Virus record (IMG/VR): IMGVR_UViG_3300022907_000005
Location: 1-64,000 of that record
DNA length: 64,000 bases
Origin: a virus
Strand: one strand, 5' to 3'
Shown here: positions 31,067 to 38,912 of the stretch, piece after piece
How positions within the stretch are numbered: the stretch's first letter is position 1
How the letters are laid out: the number at the start of each line of letters is the position of its first letter
Translations under genes and position numbers: made by a program
The notes under the pieces: generated by a model
Database searches by the model: none
What the model was told of the DNA's origin: nothing
The model's input: only the letters and a program-made list of their open reading frames with translations

Positions 31067-31095
31067 ATTATACAAGTATTCAAATGTTATGTCAA
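31067..31095 (-). promoter_or_regulatory. Consensus sigma70 promoter for queE
   Basis: TTGACA (31090-31095), 17-nt spacer, TATAAT (31067-31072), a perfect match on the minus strand, with only GCGCGT between the -10 box and the ATG. It can feed the whole queE-to-gp47 run. Confidence 0.92.
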
Positions 31096-31098
31096 GAA

Positions 31099-31686
31099 CT
31101 AATCAGCCAAATCTTTAAGTTGTTCGACCTTTTCTTTCGCTAACTTGAGTGCTTCAGCATCATCAAAGTATTTCGGTCTACGCTTAGCCAGCTTCTGATC
31201 CTTGTGTTTTTCATTTAGCATTGCAGCATCATCAGCTTGCTTGCGAATGAAATCCAGATATTCGGTGTTGCCCGATCCTTCTTCATCTGCAATCAGCCCT
31301 TCTATGTCAACACTCTTGATATATTTTTGCTTGATGTCTAGCTGTTTCTTTTCTTTCTGAATTCTACGCAGAAAAGCATAGTAGGTAATTTGCGTGAAAT
31401 ATGCAAACGGGTTCTTAGATTTTTCAGGATTGAAGTTGTCAATATAGGTGATGCAGTTTTCAATGCCATCCAGAATCATTTCATCTCGAAAGGTATAATT
31501 GACAAAATTGGATTTGTATGCCAAATGGTTTGCAATCTTGACCATGCATTCACCAAGATAATGGGTGACGCGAGGCTTCGGTTCGTCTGCTTCTTTTGCT
31601 GCCAACACCTTTTCTCGATACTCAGAAATTTGTTTTAGAAATTCCTTGTTATCGATATAGTGAGCAGTCTTTGTTTTTGTCTTCAC
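31099..31686 (-). CDS. 55: Late sigma factor gp55
   Basis: gp55 directs host RNA polymerase to TATAAATA late promoters, many of which are present here. The centre NPFAYFTQITYYAFLRRIQKEKKQ (residues about 91-114) is the sigma-region-2-like core of T4 gp55. The length is 195 aa (T4: 185). The C-terminus EKVEQLKDLAD is not an obvious clamp-binding tail, unlike T4 gp55, so the contact with gp45 may differ. The 92-nt gap upstream holds a plus-strand promoter. Confidence 0.9.
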   Translation of the reverse strand: MKTKTKTAHYIDNKEFLKQISEYREKVLAAKEADEPKPRVTHYLGECMVKIANHLAYKSNFVNYTFRDEMILDGIENCITYIDNFNPEKSKNPFAYFTQITYYAFLRRIQKEKKQLDIKQKYIKSVDIEGLIADEEGSGNTEYLDFIRKQADDAAMLNEKHKDQKLAKRRPKYFDDAEALKLAKEKVEQLKDLAD

Positions 31687-31720
31687 TTTAGGTCTCCATA
31701 ATAAAAATAAAAAATAACGC

Positions 31721-31749
31721 TTGACAACGTATTTAGTTTGCTGTATACT
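31721..31749 (+). promoter_or_regulatory. Plus-strand sigma70 promoter, antisense to its surroundings
   Basis: TTGACA (31721-31726), 17-nt spacer, TATACT (31744-31749) on the plus strand, while all genes around are on the minus strand. A start near 31756 would give an RNA antisense to the LSm-like gene at 31779-32153. Confidence 0.8.
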
Positions 31750-31778
31750 TCGCTATGTTGCGATTGAAAGGAATAATA

Positions 31779-32153
31779 TCAATGTATCTTTGTTACACTA
31801 TCAGATGGGATAAGATTTGGTAGCTCATCTTCTAGCTCTCCCTCGTCATCTCCTCCCAAGTAAAAATGTTCAACTGTTGCCATATATTCTGACGCATACT
31901 CTGTTTTTAGTTCAGTAATATAAAGTATTACACTACTATTTATAGTGATTGAATCCGCGCTTGAGAGAGTTTGCCAAGGCTTCAAGTTAAATCTCTCACG
32001 CATGTCCTTCCCTGCTTCTTTGTATAATGTGATAACTTCAACAGGAAAAGTGAGATTGATAGTATCATTCAAATTTTGTGTATACGCATTATCAATCATA
32101 GCAATAACTATATCACCTGTTTTCAGTTTAAAAATTCTTATTGTATCACTCAT
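31779..32153 (-). CDS. LSm/Hfq-like small beta-barrel protein B, 124 aa
   Basis: Paralogue of the protein at 9419-9751: IRIFKLKTGDIVIAMID aligns with its IKLITGEEIIAKVTD, INLTFPVEVITLY with the NQPAIIIL strand, NLKPW with GLAPW, and the C-terminal EYASEYM with EYEKLYG. It has an extra acidic tail (GGDDEGELEDELPNL). Function unknown; a small oligomeric beta-barrel is inferred. It starts at the ATGA of the glycosyltransferase stop and is overlapped by the predicted antisense RNA from 31721. Confidence 0.6.
   Translation of the reverse strand: MSDTIRIFKLKTGDIVIAMIDNAYTQNLNDTINLTFPVEVITLYKEAGKDMRERFNLKPWQTLSSADSITINSSVILYITELKTEYASEYMATVEHFYLGGDDEGELEDELPNLIPSDSVTKIH
31782..31823 (+). CDS. Possible 13-codon ORF behind the antisense promoter
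   Basis: ATG at 31782 follows GAAAGGA by 9 nt, within the RNA predicted from the promoter at 31721-31749. It encodes MYLCYTIRWDKIW and a stop. The arrangement promoter, ribosome site, ATG looks deliberate, but such a short frame in antisense to a gene end may be chance, or mark a decayed gene. Confidence 0.3.
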   Translation: MYLCYTIRWDKIW

Positions 32154-33046
32154 GCAAAAAGAGACTCCAATGTGTTAACTACATAATCTTTTGTGTATGG
32201 TCTTGTTATTCTCTTATCAAGATATATACCATATCGTCTTCCTACATATTTATACCACTGCCCGCGACTAGCAGGTAAGCCATAGATTCTACTAAAGATC
32301 TTATCACCTTTATCCATCTCTGCTTTACGAGTGTTTTGTGCTCCAGCGTGTGTACTAGGAGAGGTAAACTCTTTCAACATAATGTTTCTTAGAATGTAAG
32401 TGCCATAACCATTCATCGCACATTCAAGTGCAAAGAAATCATCTTCACCTACTACTAATTGTCCATCTACATAATCAAACTCTTCGTTGAACATAACCTT
32501 GGCATCATTTTTTCTTAGAAAGAACATCGTACCTTTCATAGAGCCAAACTTTCTATCAAAGCACAACTCATCGTCCCATTTAACATTGAGATAATTTTTA
32601 TCAAGATTGCTGTACTTGTCTTTGAATGCGCCGTCTCCCGGTCTACCGTCCCAGTGAGGGAAGAACAGATCAACACCCTCAAAATTCTCTGGGTATTCTG
32701 TGAGTACGTCACATATGTTGATACCTGTGTGTGAGAATTCTGCGTGTTCTTTTAGTATAGCATCGTTGTCCATAAACAACGCCCACTCATGTGTGCTATC
32801 TGCATAGAAAGCCTCAAGCAATACGTTTCTCGCTTTCCCAGGCGGTACCAAAGCATGCGGTAAATACTGAACGCCAGGTATATACTCATCTGCGTAATAG
32901 TCTTGTGCTAAAACTTTAATTTCCATATTAGGACAAGTCTTTCGCCAGAATTCAATTTGCTGTTTGTGATTTTCTACCCGGATGCTTCTCGCTTCTGGTT
33001 CATCCTTACTGCCAAAGTAAGATATGATGTATGCTTTCACGTTCAT
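32150..33046 (-). CDS. GT-A glycosyltransferase with clamp-like tail, 298 aa
   Basis: ALFMDNDAIL (about residue 90) supplies the DxD metal and nucleotide-sugar site of GT-A enzymes. GSMKGTMFFLRKNDA and VVGEDDFFALECAMNG form the acceptor side. The last residues VNTLESLFA resemble the gp43 clamp tail (SLEDLFS) and the DpdA tail. T4 alpha-glucosyltransferase, which acts on DNA, is reported to bind gp45, so this enzyme is a candidate DNA glucosyltransferase. The gene lies beside uvsW and gp55, not in the fibre region. Target and donor remain unknown. Confidence 0.72.
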   Translation of the reverse strand: MNVKAYIISYFGSKDEPEARSIRVENHKQQIEFWRKTCPNMEIKVLAQDYYADEYIPGVQYLPHALVPPGKARNVLLEAFYADSTHEWALFMDNDAILKEHAEFSHTGINICDVLTEYPENFEGVDLFFPHWDGRPGDGAFKDKYSNLDKNYLNVKWDDELCFDRKFGSMKGTMFFLRKNDAKVMFNEEFDYVDGQLVVGEDDFFALECAMNGYGTYILRNIMLKEFTSPSTHAGAQNTRKAEMDKGDKIFSRIYGLPASRGQWYKYVGRRYGIYLDKRITRPYTKDYVVNTLESLFA

Positions 33047-34533
33047 TTCTTTTCCCCATAAACATCAAGATTTACTATCTTGTAGTCAAAACTTTCTTCG
33101 TTGTACAGCTTGATTCGTTCAATCATGTGGTTCAGTGTGTAGTTCTTCTTAGACTTCCAAGACAGATCATCGCCAACATCATATAGGTTGCATGTAGTTT
33201 TGTCGTCACCTTTCCTAAGCCCTCTACCAATAGACTGTAAGTTTCTTATTCGGGACTTGCTAGGTGATGCGAAGATAACATTGTGCAGGTTTCTTATGTT
33301 GATACCTGTAGAGAATGTACCATATGATGCAACAATTATAGCATCATTTGCTTTCTCTGTCAATGCTCTAATCTGCTCACGCTGATCAGTATCAGTGCCG
33401 CCGTATACGAAATACACGGGGCGACCATCAGATACTTTGCGTCTAATCATATCGTACAATATTGCGCCATGCTTTTCAACATACTGAAATAGTACGAGAG
33501 AGTTCCCTTTTTGTGTAGTTGCTAGATTTCTGAGAATCACATTTCTCTTGTCATTAGATACGAGATAATCCATCTCTTCTTGATATGACATTCCCTTGAC
33601 TTTTTTCCTTTCTTCGTCAGGGTATTGTAGGACGATGCAGTTCACTTTTAATTTAGCGATGCTACCTTCGTCCATGAGTTTTTTTGTGGTAGTGACATTT
33701 ATCACTGGTCCGAAGCAGCCTTCTAATACCAGTTTATGTGTCTTTGTTCCGTCAAGCGTACCAGTAGCACCGAAGCGATAAGGCGCATTCTCACATTTAT
33801 TCATAATGCTAGTTAGTGATTTTGCTTTAAATAAATGCGCCTCGTCTCCATATACAACATCAAATTTCTCAAACCATTTCTTTGGAAACTTGTATACAGA
33901 TTGCCACGTTGTTACTGTGATTGGAAATTCATTTGATTTTTCTTTACCACCGTATATACGATGGACATTTTCAGATGCTTGCCAATCTGTTTCTGATGCA
34001 TAGTCTTGAAAGTCCCCGTACATTTGCTCCACTAATGAAGTGGTCGGGACAACCAAGAGTTGCTTTTTTCCTAGGCGCTGATAATAACGAACCAGGGTAA
34101 AAAGAATGAGAGACTTACCACTGCTAGTGGGGCTAAGTAAGAGTTGGCGTCCTGAGCGAATTGCAGTAGACGCGGCTTCAATTTGATAATCACGGGCTTC
34201 AATTGGTTTGCCATTAGTGTGTAGATTTAACTCCTTTGTAAAGTTTTCGATATATGAATTTGATACCGGGTCGCCGATAACGTCGATATTTATACTTATG
34301 GTGTATTCTAGCTGCTTTGCGAATCCTTCTAGATATGATAGCAAGCCTACTGGTAATTCTTTCGCATAGATGTTAAACAGTCTAGCTTTGCCGTCCCACA
34401 TGCGTGACTTGTACGCTGGCATAAATCGTGCGCCTGGTACTTCAAAAGTAAAGAAGTCATTGATCTCTTGTAGAGTGCTAACATCGCAGTCTACAATCAA
34501 ATATACTTCATTCTTTTTAGTCACTGTTATCAT
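33043..34533 (-). CDS. uvsW: Recombination DNA-RNA helicase UvsW
   Basis: UvsW is a superfamily 2 helicase that reverses forks, unwinds R-loops and switches replication modes in T4. The N-terminal FTFEVPGARFMPAYKSRMWD segment is specific to UvsW. Helicase motifs follow: SPTSSGKSLI (motif I), YGDEAHLFKA (II), FGATGTLDG (III) and QSIGRGLRKGDDK (VI). 496 aa against about 503 in T4. It follows uvsY by TAATG, forming the recombination pair. Confidence 0.93.
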   Translation of the reverse strand: MITVTKKNEVYLIVDCDVSTLQEINDFFTFEVPGARFMPAYKSRMWDGKARLFNIYAKELPVGLLSYLEGFAKQLEYTISINIDVIGDPVSNSYIENFTKELNLHTNGKPIEARDYQIEAASTAIRSGRQLLLSPTSSGKSLILFTLVRYYQRLGKKQLLVVPTTSLVEQMYGDFQDYASETDWQASENVHRIYGGKEKSNEFPITVTTWQSVYKFPKKWFEKFDVVYGDEAHLFKAKSLTSIMNKCENAPYRFGATGTLDGTKTHKLVLEGCFGPVINVTTTKKLMDEGSIAKLKVNCIVLQYPDEERKKVKGMSYQEEMDYLVSNDKRNVILRNLATTQKGNSLVLFQYVEKHGAILYDMIRRKVSDGRPVYFVYGGTDTDQREQIRALTEKANDAIIVASYGTFSTGINIRNLHNVIFASPSKSRIRNLQSIGRGLRKGDDKTTCNLYDVGDDLSWKSKKNYTLNHMIERIKLYNEESFDYKIVNLDVYGEKK

Positions 34534-34976
34534 TACAAAAGTCCGTTAGTGAATTTAGTCCACTCTATACTGTTTTTGATGTCCCACGTTCTACTATTTA
34601 GATTGCGTAAAACTCGCTCTAAAAAATCACCGACAGTTGCAATGTACTCAACCTTGTTTGTTTGTTCAATCACATCATCATCTGAATCGAGCATTTCATT
34701 CATATCAGATTTTAGCGGCTTGGGTCCTAGCCATTGGTCCCATCCTAGTGCAACGAGTTCTTCTCTAGACAGTTCACCGCGAAAGTACGATGTCTTTACC
34801 TTGCGCAATTTGTATAGAGCAGCCTGTGATCTGCGCAAATGCAAACGCACATCTGACATGTGATTTAGGTATTTTGAGTGTAGCTCAGGCGTGCGTGTAG
34901 ACTCTTTGCCAAGTGATAGTTCATCAATCTTACAGTCTACAGCCCAAGAGTCTTGGAGTTCTTTCAATGTTATCAT
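34533..34976 (-). CDS. uvsY: Recombination mediator UvsY
   Basis: UvsY loads UvsX onto gp32-covered ssDNA. The 147-aa protein has the UvsY layout: an N-terminal LKELQDSWAVDCKID, HSKYLNHMSDVRLHLRR, and C-terminal SRTWDIKNSIEWTKFTNG. It is directly upstream of uvsW as in T4 relatives. Dual control is likely: a perfect-10 sigma70 promoter (35004-35032) and an exact late promoter (34993-35000) lie just upstream. Confidence 0.88.
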   Translation of the reverse strand: MITLKELQDSWAVDCKIDELSLGKESTRTPELHSKYLNHMSDVRLHLRRSQAALYKLRKVKTSYFRGELSREELVALGWDQWLGPKPLKSDMNEMLDSDDDVIEQTNKVEYIATVGDFLERVLRNLNSRTWDIKNSIEWTKFTNGLL

Positions 34977-34992
34977 AATAATCTCGAGGTCT

Positions 34993-35000
34993 TATTTATA
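34993..35000 (-). promoter_or_regulatory. T4-type late promoter before uvsY
   Basis: Exact TATAAATA on the minus strand, just downstream of an early promoter; predicted start near 34987, leader about 11 nt. Confidence 0.75.
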
Positions 35001-35003
35001 CAT

Positions 35004-35032
35004 ATTATACCGCATTACGGTATAGAAGTCAA
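35004..35032 (-). promoter_or_regulatory. Early-type sigma70 promoter before uvsY
   Basis: TTGACT (35027-35032), 17-nt spacer, TATAAT (35004-35009) on the minus strand. A palindrome (TATACCG, 5 nt, CGGTATA) covers most of the spacer and the start of the -10 box, a plausible operator. Confidence 0.82.
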
Positions 35033-35035
35033 GTA

Positions 35036-35623
35036 CTATTTGACCGATTCTACTGTAAACAGTCGATATCTGAATGCTGCGACACCAACAAAGTAGTTTT
35101 GATCACCAGAGCTAATGTCGAAATCTAGACCTTCCAAGCTAATCGGGAAGCAGTCTACAAAAGAAATACGATTTGAAGGATTATTATTACTATCAAGAAC
35201 GAAAAGATCAGCATCACTGAACTGACCAAGGTCTTTAGCTCTTTGATTTTGATTCGGAAATCGGTATCGTTGTCCATCTATATACTTTGTAAATTGTTTA
35301 TGGTCTTCAGGAGAACCCAAGCCTATCATCCAGTCGTACAATTCTTTGTAATTAGCCATATCTTCTTGTACGAGGAATCTAATAACTAGCTCACCGAATC
35401 TCAGCTTGTCACCGGGAAACGCAAGAGTTGATAGTGGAGTCTCTACTTCAGGAGAACCAATAGACATCTGTGGCAAGTTAGCTGCCTGACAAAAGAAGGA
35501 TACATTTGGAATGTTGTGTATCTGAAACTTGAACCCAGTAGGTCTAAGAAAATCTAATTCATCTGGATTCGATGCGCCGGTATATCCTGCTTCTGCTACA
35601 TTTGTTATTGGATTGTATGCCAT
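35036..35623 (-). CDS. Tail-tube-fold protein, probable gp3 tail terminator, 195 aa
   Basis: The protein follows the tail-tube pattern FKFQIHNIPNVSFFCQAA, LPQMSIGSPEVETPLSTLA and LRFGELVIRFLVQEDMANYK, ending in beta strands. A separate gp19 tube gene lies at 41603 next to the sheath, so this is a second tube-fold protein. In related marine T4-like phages the gene between 23 and uvsY is annotated as gp3 (tail completion), and that is the likeliest role. It has its own late promoter (35645-35652) with AGGAG. Confidence 0.62.
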   Translation of the reverse strand: MAYNPITNVAEAGYTGASNPDELDFLRPTGFKFQIHNIPNVSFFCQAANLPQMSIGSPEVETPLSTLAFPGDKLRFGELVIRFLVQEDMANYKELYDWMIGLGSPEDHKQFTKYIDGQRYRFPNQNQRAKDLGQFSDADLFVLDSNNNPSNRISFVDCFPISLEGLDFDISSGDQNYFVGVAAFRYRLFTVESVK

Positions 35624-35644
35624 GATAGCTCCTAGTTACTGTAT

Positions 35645-35652
35645 TATTTATA
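35645..35652 (-). promoter_or_regulatory. T4-type late promoter
   Basis: Exact TATAAATA on the minus strand, between the gene 23 terminator and the tube-fold gene; leader about 16 nt with AGGAG. Confidence 0.85.
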
Positions 35653-35656
35653 AGGC

Positions 35657-35681
35657 AAAAAAAAGCGCACCGAAGTGCGCT
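35657..35681 (-). terminator. Rho-independent terminator after gene 23
   Basis: On the minus strand, AGCGCAC, loop TTCG, GTGCGCT then a run of T (35657-35664). The C(UUCG)G tetraloop with a 7-bp GC-rich stem and a U-tract is a textbook intrinsic terminator. It ends transcripts of the major capsid gene, as happens after gene 23 in T4. Confidence 0.93.
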
Positions 35682-35730
35682 CTTAAAATTGTCCTAAGGA
35701 AAATTAATTGTCCTTTACGGATTCTTTTTC

Positions 35731-37002
35731 TTACATCAAATTGGTTACCTTAACGGCTCGGTAATATTGATTACGATCAGCAGTGAACGTATCAGCATCA
35801 GTTGTGCCATTGGCTTGTGTTACGAACGGGTTAGCGATCATACCGTAGCGAGTCTTGAAGCCGATCTTTGGCTGGAATGTCGCTGGGTCGATTGCACGAA
35901 CCATCTGTAAAGGAACATATGGGCAGTAGAAAATACCTGCGTCATAAGCACTAGAACCTTTGTATCCTGCAACGTAGAACTGACTAGCAGCGCCTGTGTT
36001 AGCTGAATAAGGATCGATGAATACTTTGTAACGACCGTTCAATGTACCAGCAAATGTGTTGCCAGTGTCATCAACGTTTAAGTCTGTAGACAAAGCAGGA
36101 GTATAGTCAAGAACGCCTGACATAGCTAAAGCACTTGCAACGTCTGCTGAACAGATGATGAAGTTACCTTTTCCACGCCTTGTGTCTTGTGCGATTACGT
36201 TTGCATCACGCTCGATGTTGAACAACAAGCCTTTGAAACGCTCTACAGACCAACGACCGTTAGAGTCAACGTCCAAGTCGAAAGTACCAGGAGTTGCAGT
36301 AGATGCAGCACCAGGCTTAGCGACTTTGTAGATTGTGCGAATTACTTCGCGGTTAATTTCAGCAAGAATTTCTTGAGACAAGATGTTGCTCAACTCGCCT
36401 TCTGCGTCAAGACCGTGTACTGCTTTCAAGTCTTGTGCAAGTTCTACTGTGTACTCAGCTTTCAACGCGCGGGTCTTAGCAGTAACAGTTGTCTTTTCGA
36501 TGCTGAATGCCATCTCATTAAGAGTAACACTGTCACCGAAGTCCTCGCCAGTTGCTGTTGCAACGCCAGTACCTGTTGTGTAAGCACCATCTACTGGGTT
36601 AGAACCGTCATGAGCACCAGCGCCAGAGAAGTCAGTATCGGCTTCGTTGAACAGTGCTTCAGCGCCGGCCTGTGTGCCGTAGTGTGACTTCATAGCAAAG
36701 ATAAGACCAGTAGGTCCAGTCATTGGCTGAACGCCAGCGACATCATATGCCATAAGGTTAGGAAGTGCGCGTCTTACCAATGAGATAAGAATCGGATCGT
36801 AGTTGTCGATTCCGCCACCAGTTACGCTGTTGCTAGGTGCTGCTTCTGAAAACAGAGCTTGCTTTTCTTCACGAAGAGCTTTCTCTTGGTTTTCCAGAAT
36901 AACAGTAGTAACGGCGCGCTTGTGCGGGTCTTTAATGGCAGGCAAGTCAGCGTGTTCGAGGACAGGACTCCATTTCTGTTGTAATTGCTCTGAAAGATAC
37001 AT
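35731..37002 (-). CDS. 23: Major capsid protein gp23
   Basis: The HK97-fold major head protein. Characteristic segments are DPILISLVRRALPNLMAYD, GVQPMTGPTGLIFAMKSHYG, KAEYTVELAQDLKAVHGLD and IDPATFQPKIGFKTRYGM. Length is 423 aa (T4: 521). gp21 is expected to remove an N-terminal part near residue 65. It has its own late promoter (37044-37051) and an intrinsic terminator, allowing high-level expression. Confidence 0.95.
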   Translation of the reverse strand: MYLSEQLQQKWSPVLEHADLPAIKDPHKRAVTTVILENQEKALREEKQALFSEAAPSNSVTGGGIDNYDPILISLVRRALPNLMAYDVAGVQPMTGPTGLIFAMKSHYGTQAGAEALFNEADTDFSGAGAHDGSNPVDGAYTTGTGVATATGEDFGDSVTLNEMAFSIEKTTVTAKTRALKAEYTVELAQDLKAVHGLDAEGELSNILSQEILAEINREVIRTIYKVAKPGAASTATPGTFDLDVDSNGRWSVERFKGLLFNIERDANVIAQDTRRGKGNFIICSADVASALAMSGVLDYTPALSTDLNVDDTGNTFAGTLNGRYKVFIDPYSANTGAASQFYVAGYKGSSAYDAGIFYCPYVPLQMVRAIDPATFQPKIGFKTRYGMIANPFVTQANGTTDADTFTADRNQYYRAVKVTNLM

Positions 37003-37043
37003 TTAAGTTTCTCCTTACTTGGTTGTGTATATAATATTATTAC

Positions 37044-37051
37044 TATTTATA
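37044..37051 (-). promoter_or_regulatory. T4-type late promoter before gene 23
   Basis: Exact TATAAATA on the minus strand; predicted leader about 36 nt. Confidence 0.85.
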
Positions 37052-37056
37052 AAAAA

Positions 37057-38211
37057 TTACTTTTTGACTGCTTTGCTAATAGACTGCGTGTATATAGCCA
37101 TTGCATTGTTTTCGGTAATGAATTCTTCTTCTACCGTATCTTGCATTTTGTCTTCGGTTGTAGCCTTAACCTTAGGGAAATAATTCTCTTTGATTACAGA
37201 TACTTTCTCAGCAAACATGTCTTCAGTATCAAACTCAACGTTCTCAACCAATTTAGCAAGTTTTTCGGCTTCTGTTACGGTCAGATCAGTAGACGCTTCA
37301 GTTAGTGCCTGTTGACGTTGAAGTGCTACTTTTTCAGAAACCATTGCAATTTTCTCTGCAACGTTCTCGTCCAACTTAGTCTTCAGTTCATCAATTTGAG
37401 TCTGCATTTCACCTAGTACGTCATACTTCTCAGCAGGTACTTCGATGTAATGATCTTCAAACAAGCCCTTCATGCCTTTGATAAAGTCTTCAGTAATTTC
37501 TGTCCTGAGTCCTCGCTCAATTGCAAGTTCGTTTTCCTTCATCCAATTTTCAGCAACATATGAAAGATACGCATCGATCTTCTCGACCATATCAGTACGG
37601 AACTCTTCTTCCGCTAATTTTGCTTCTTCTCGAATGTCAGATTCAATAGCGTCAATTTCTGATGCTACTCTAGCAGTTAGTACTGCTTCAAAGATAGATG
37701 CAGCTTTTACTTTGAAGTCTTCGCTTAGATGTTCTTCGTCAGCAAATAGTGAAGCGATATCATGCTCTACTAGTTCACTTTCGTCTTCAGCGGAAATTTC
37801 TTCTACTTCATCTTCAGCGATAACTTCCTGATCTTCTTCAACTTCTACTTCTTCCTCTTCGCGGACGCCAGCAGATGTTGGGTTGTTTACAACAGACGCA
37901 GAGTCTGTGCCACTGTCATAGTTTGGAGCTTGTCCAGCGCCGTTACCTTTAGGCAGTGTTGTGTCTTTGGATGCTTTTGCAGATGCAGCTTTTCCAACAG
38001 GTGAAGTTAATCCACCTTTGTCATCTGATCCTGATAAGTCTTCCTGTTCTGGATTAGCATTTGAGTCACCCTGTGTAGGGATAGTCTTGTCACCAACATC
38101 TTTCGAGTTTGGTAAACCAGCCTTTTCCTCAATGCTTTGAGCTTCTTCAACAAGGGTGTCTACTTCACCGACCTTGCCAAGGAGCTCTCTGATTTTGGAT
38201 TCAACAGCCAT
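37057..38211 (-). CDS. 22: Prohead core scaffold protein gp22
   Basis: An acidic, coiled-coil-rich 384-aa protein. A long Glu/Asp-rich region (about residues 120-160, EEEEVEVEEDQEVIAEDEV) precedes a helical segment that continues to the end (GLFEDHYIEVPAEKYDVLG is conserved in gp22-like scaffolds). gp22 forms the inner core around which gp23 assembles and is degraded by gp21. Longer than T4 gp22 (269 aa), mainly in the N-terminal low-complexity part. Position 21-22-23 confirms it. Confidence 0.88.
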   Translation of the reverse strand: MAVESKIRELLGKVGEVDTLVEEAQSIEEKAGLPNSKDVGDKTIPTQGDSNANPEQEDLSGSDDKGGLTSPVGKAASAKASKDTTLPKGNGAGQAPNYDSGTDSASVVNNPTSAGVREEEEVEVEEDQEVIAEDEVEEISAEDESELVEHDIASLFADEEHLSEDFKVKAASIFEAVLTARVASEIDAIESDIREEAKLAEEEFRTDMVEKIDAYLSYVAENWMKENELAIERGLRTEITEDFIKGMKGLFEDHYIEVPAEKYDVLGEMQTQIDELKTKLDENVAEKIAMVSEKVALQRQQALTEASTDLTVTEAEKLAKLVENVEFDTEDMFAEKVSVIKENYFPKVKATTEDKMQDTVEEEFITENNAMAIYTQSISKAVKK

Positions 38212-38242
38212 TTAATGTCTCCTTAAAGTTTGTTAACTTGTT

Positions 38243-38250
38243 TATTTATA
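38243..38250 (-). promoter_or_regulatory. T4-type late promoter before gene 22
   Basis: Exact TATAAATA on the minus strand; predicted leader about 26 nt. Confidence 0.85.
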
Positions 38251-38255
38251 TAAAT

Positions 38256-38912
38256 TTAAATTTTGGATAACTTGTTCAAGAATGAGCTAAACACCTGAAT
38301 CTTCGCTTCTTCTAGTTCACGGCTAGATGCTTTGCGAATTGTTTGTTGTGCCTGTTCCATATCCCTTGCAGTCCAGATACCGTCAACCATTACCCATTCT
38401 CTATTTTCCATAATACCTTCAACATATGCATCTGGTGCAGAAGGATCTGCTACGATGTCAGCGGCTGTTGCCAGCATAAAATCGTTTTGGACTTCATTGA
38501 TTCCATTCTTTTCTTTAATGGATCCAAGCCCTCTTGAACTGACGCCTAACTGAGCGCCTGCTTCAATTAAATTAGCTGCGATTTTTCCCATTGGAGTGTC
38601 TAAAATCTTAGCTTTACCTATCCAGTTATCGCCGTCTTCTTTCAATGATACGATCATGTGTGACACGCGATCAAGATTAAGTGACGGTCCTTCTGGGTGA
38701 CCAAGTTCGCCTAATGCTCTCTTCTTGTCAATACTTTCGGCGGTGTATCGTGCGACTTCATTTCGCATAACTTCTTTAGGGTATACTCTGCCGTTACGAT
38801 TTTTTAAATTTGATTGTAGGAAAACGCCCTCGATGAAAAGATTCTTCTTTCCATCTTTGCTTTCTTCTAAAAAGTATTGAACGTCTTCATTTAATTCTTT
38901 GATTAATCTCAT
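38256..38912 (-). CDS. 21: Prohead core protease gp21
   Basis: The serine-type (herpesvirus assemblin-like) prohead protease that cleaves gp23 and core proteins. Matches include FLQSNLKNRNGRVYPKEVM, LGELGHPEGPSLNLDRVSHM with the catalytic His, and LGVSSRGLGSI with the Ser. Length is 218 aa (T4: 212). It abuts gene 22 and the 131-aa gene. Confidence 0.92.
   Translation of the reverse strand: MRLIKELNEDVQYFLEESKDGKKNLFIEGVFLQSNLKNRNGRVYPKEVMRNEVARYTAESIDKKRALGELGHPEGPSLNLDRVSHMIVSLKEDGDNWIGKAKILDTPMGKIAANLIEAGAQLGVSSRGLGSIKEKNGINEVQNDFMLATAADIVADPSAPDAYVEGIMENREWVMVDGIWTARDMEQAQQTIRKASSRELEEAKIQVFSSFLNKLSKI

Noticed and set aside
36187-36687. Plus-strand frame opposite gene 23
   Set aside because: It is antisense to the well-supported major capsid gene, has a Cys-rich composition typical of shadow frames, and no promoter or ribosome site.
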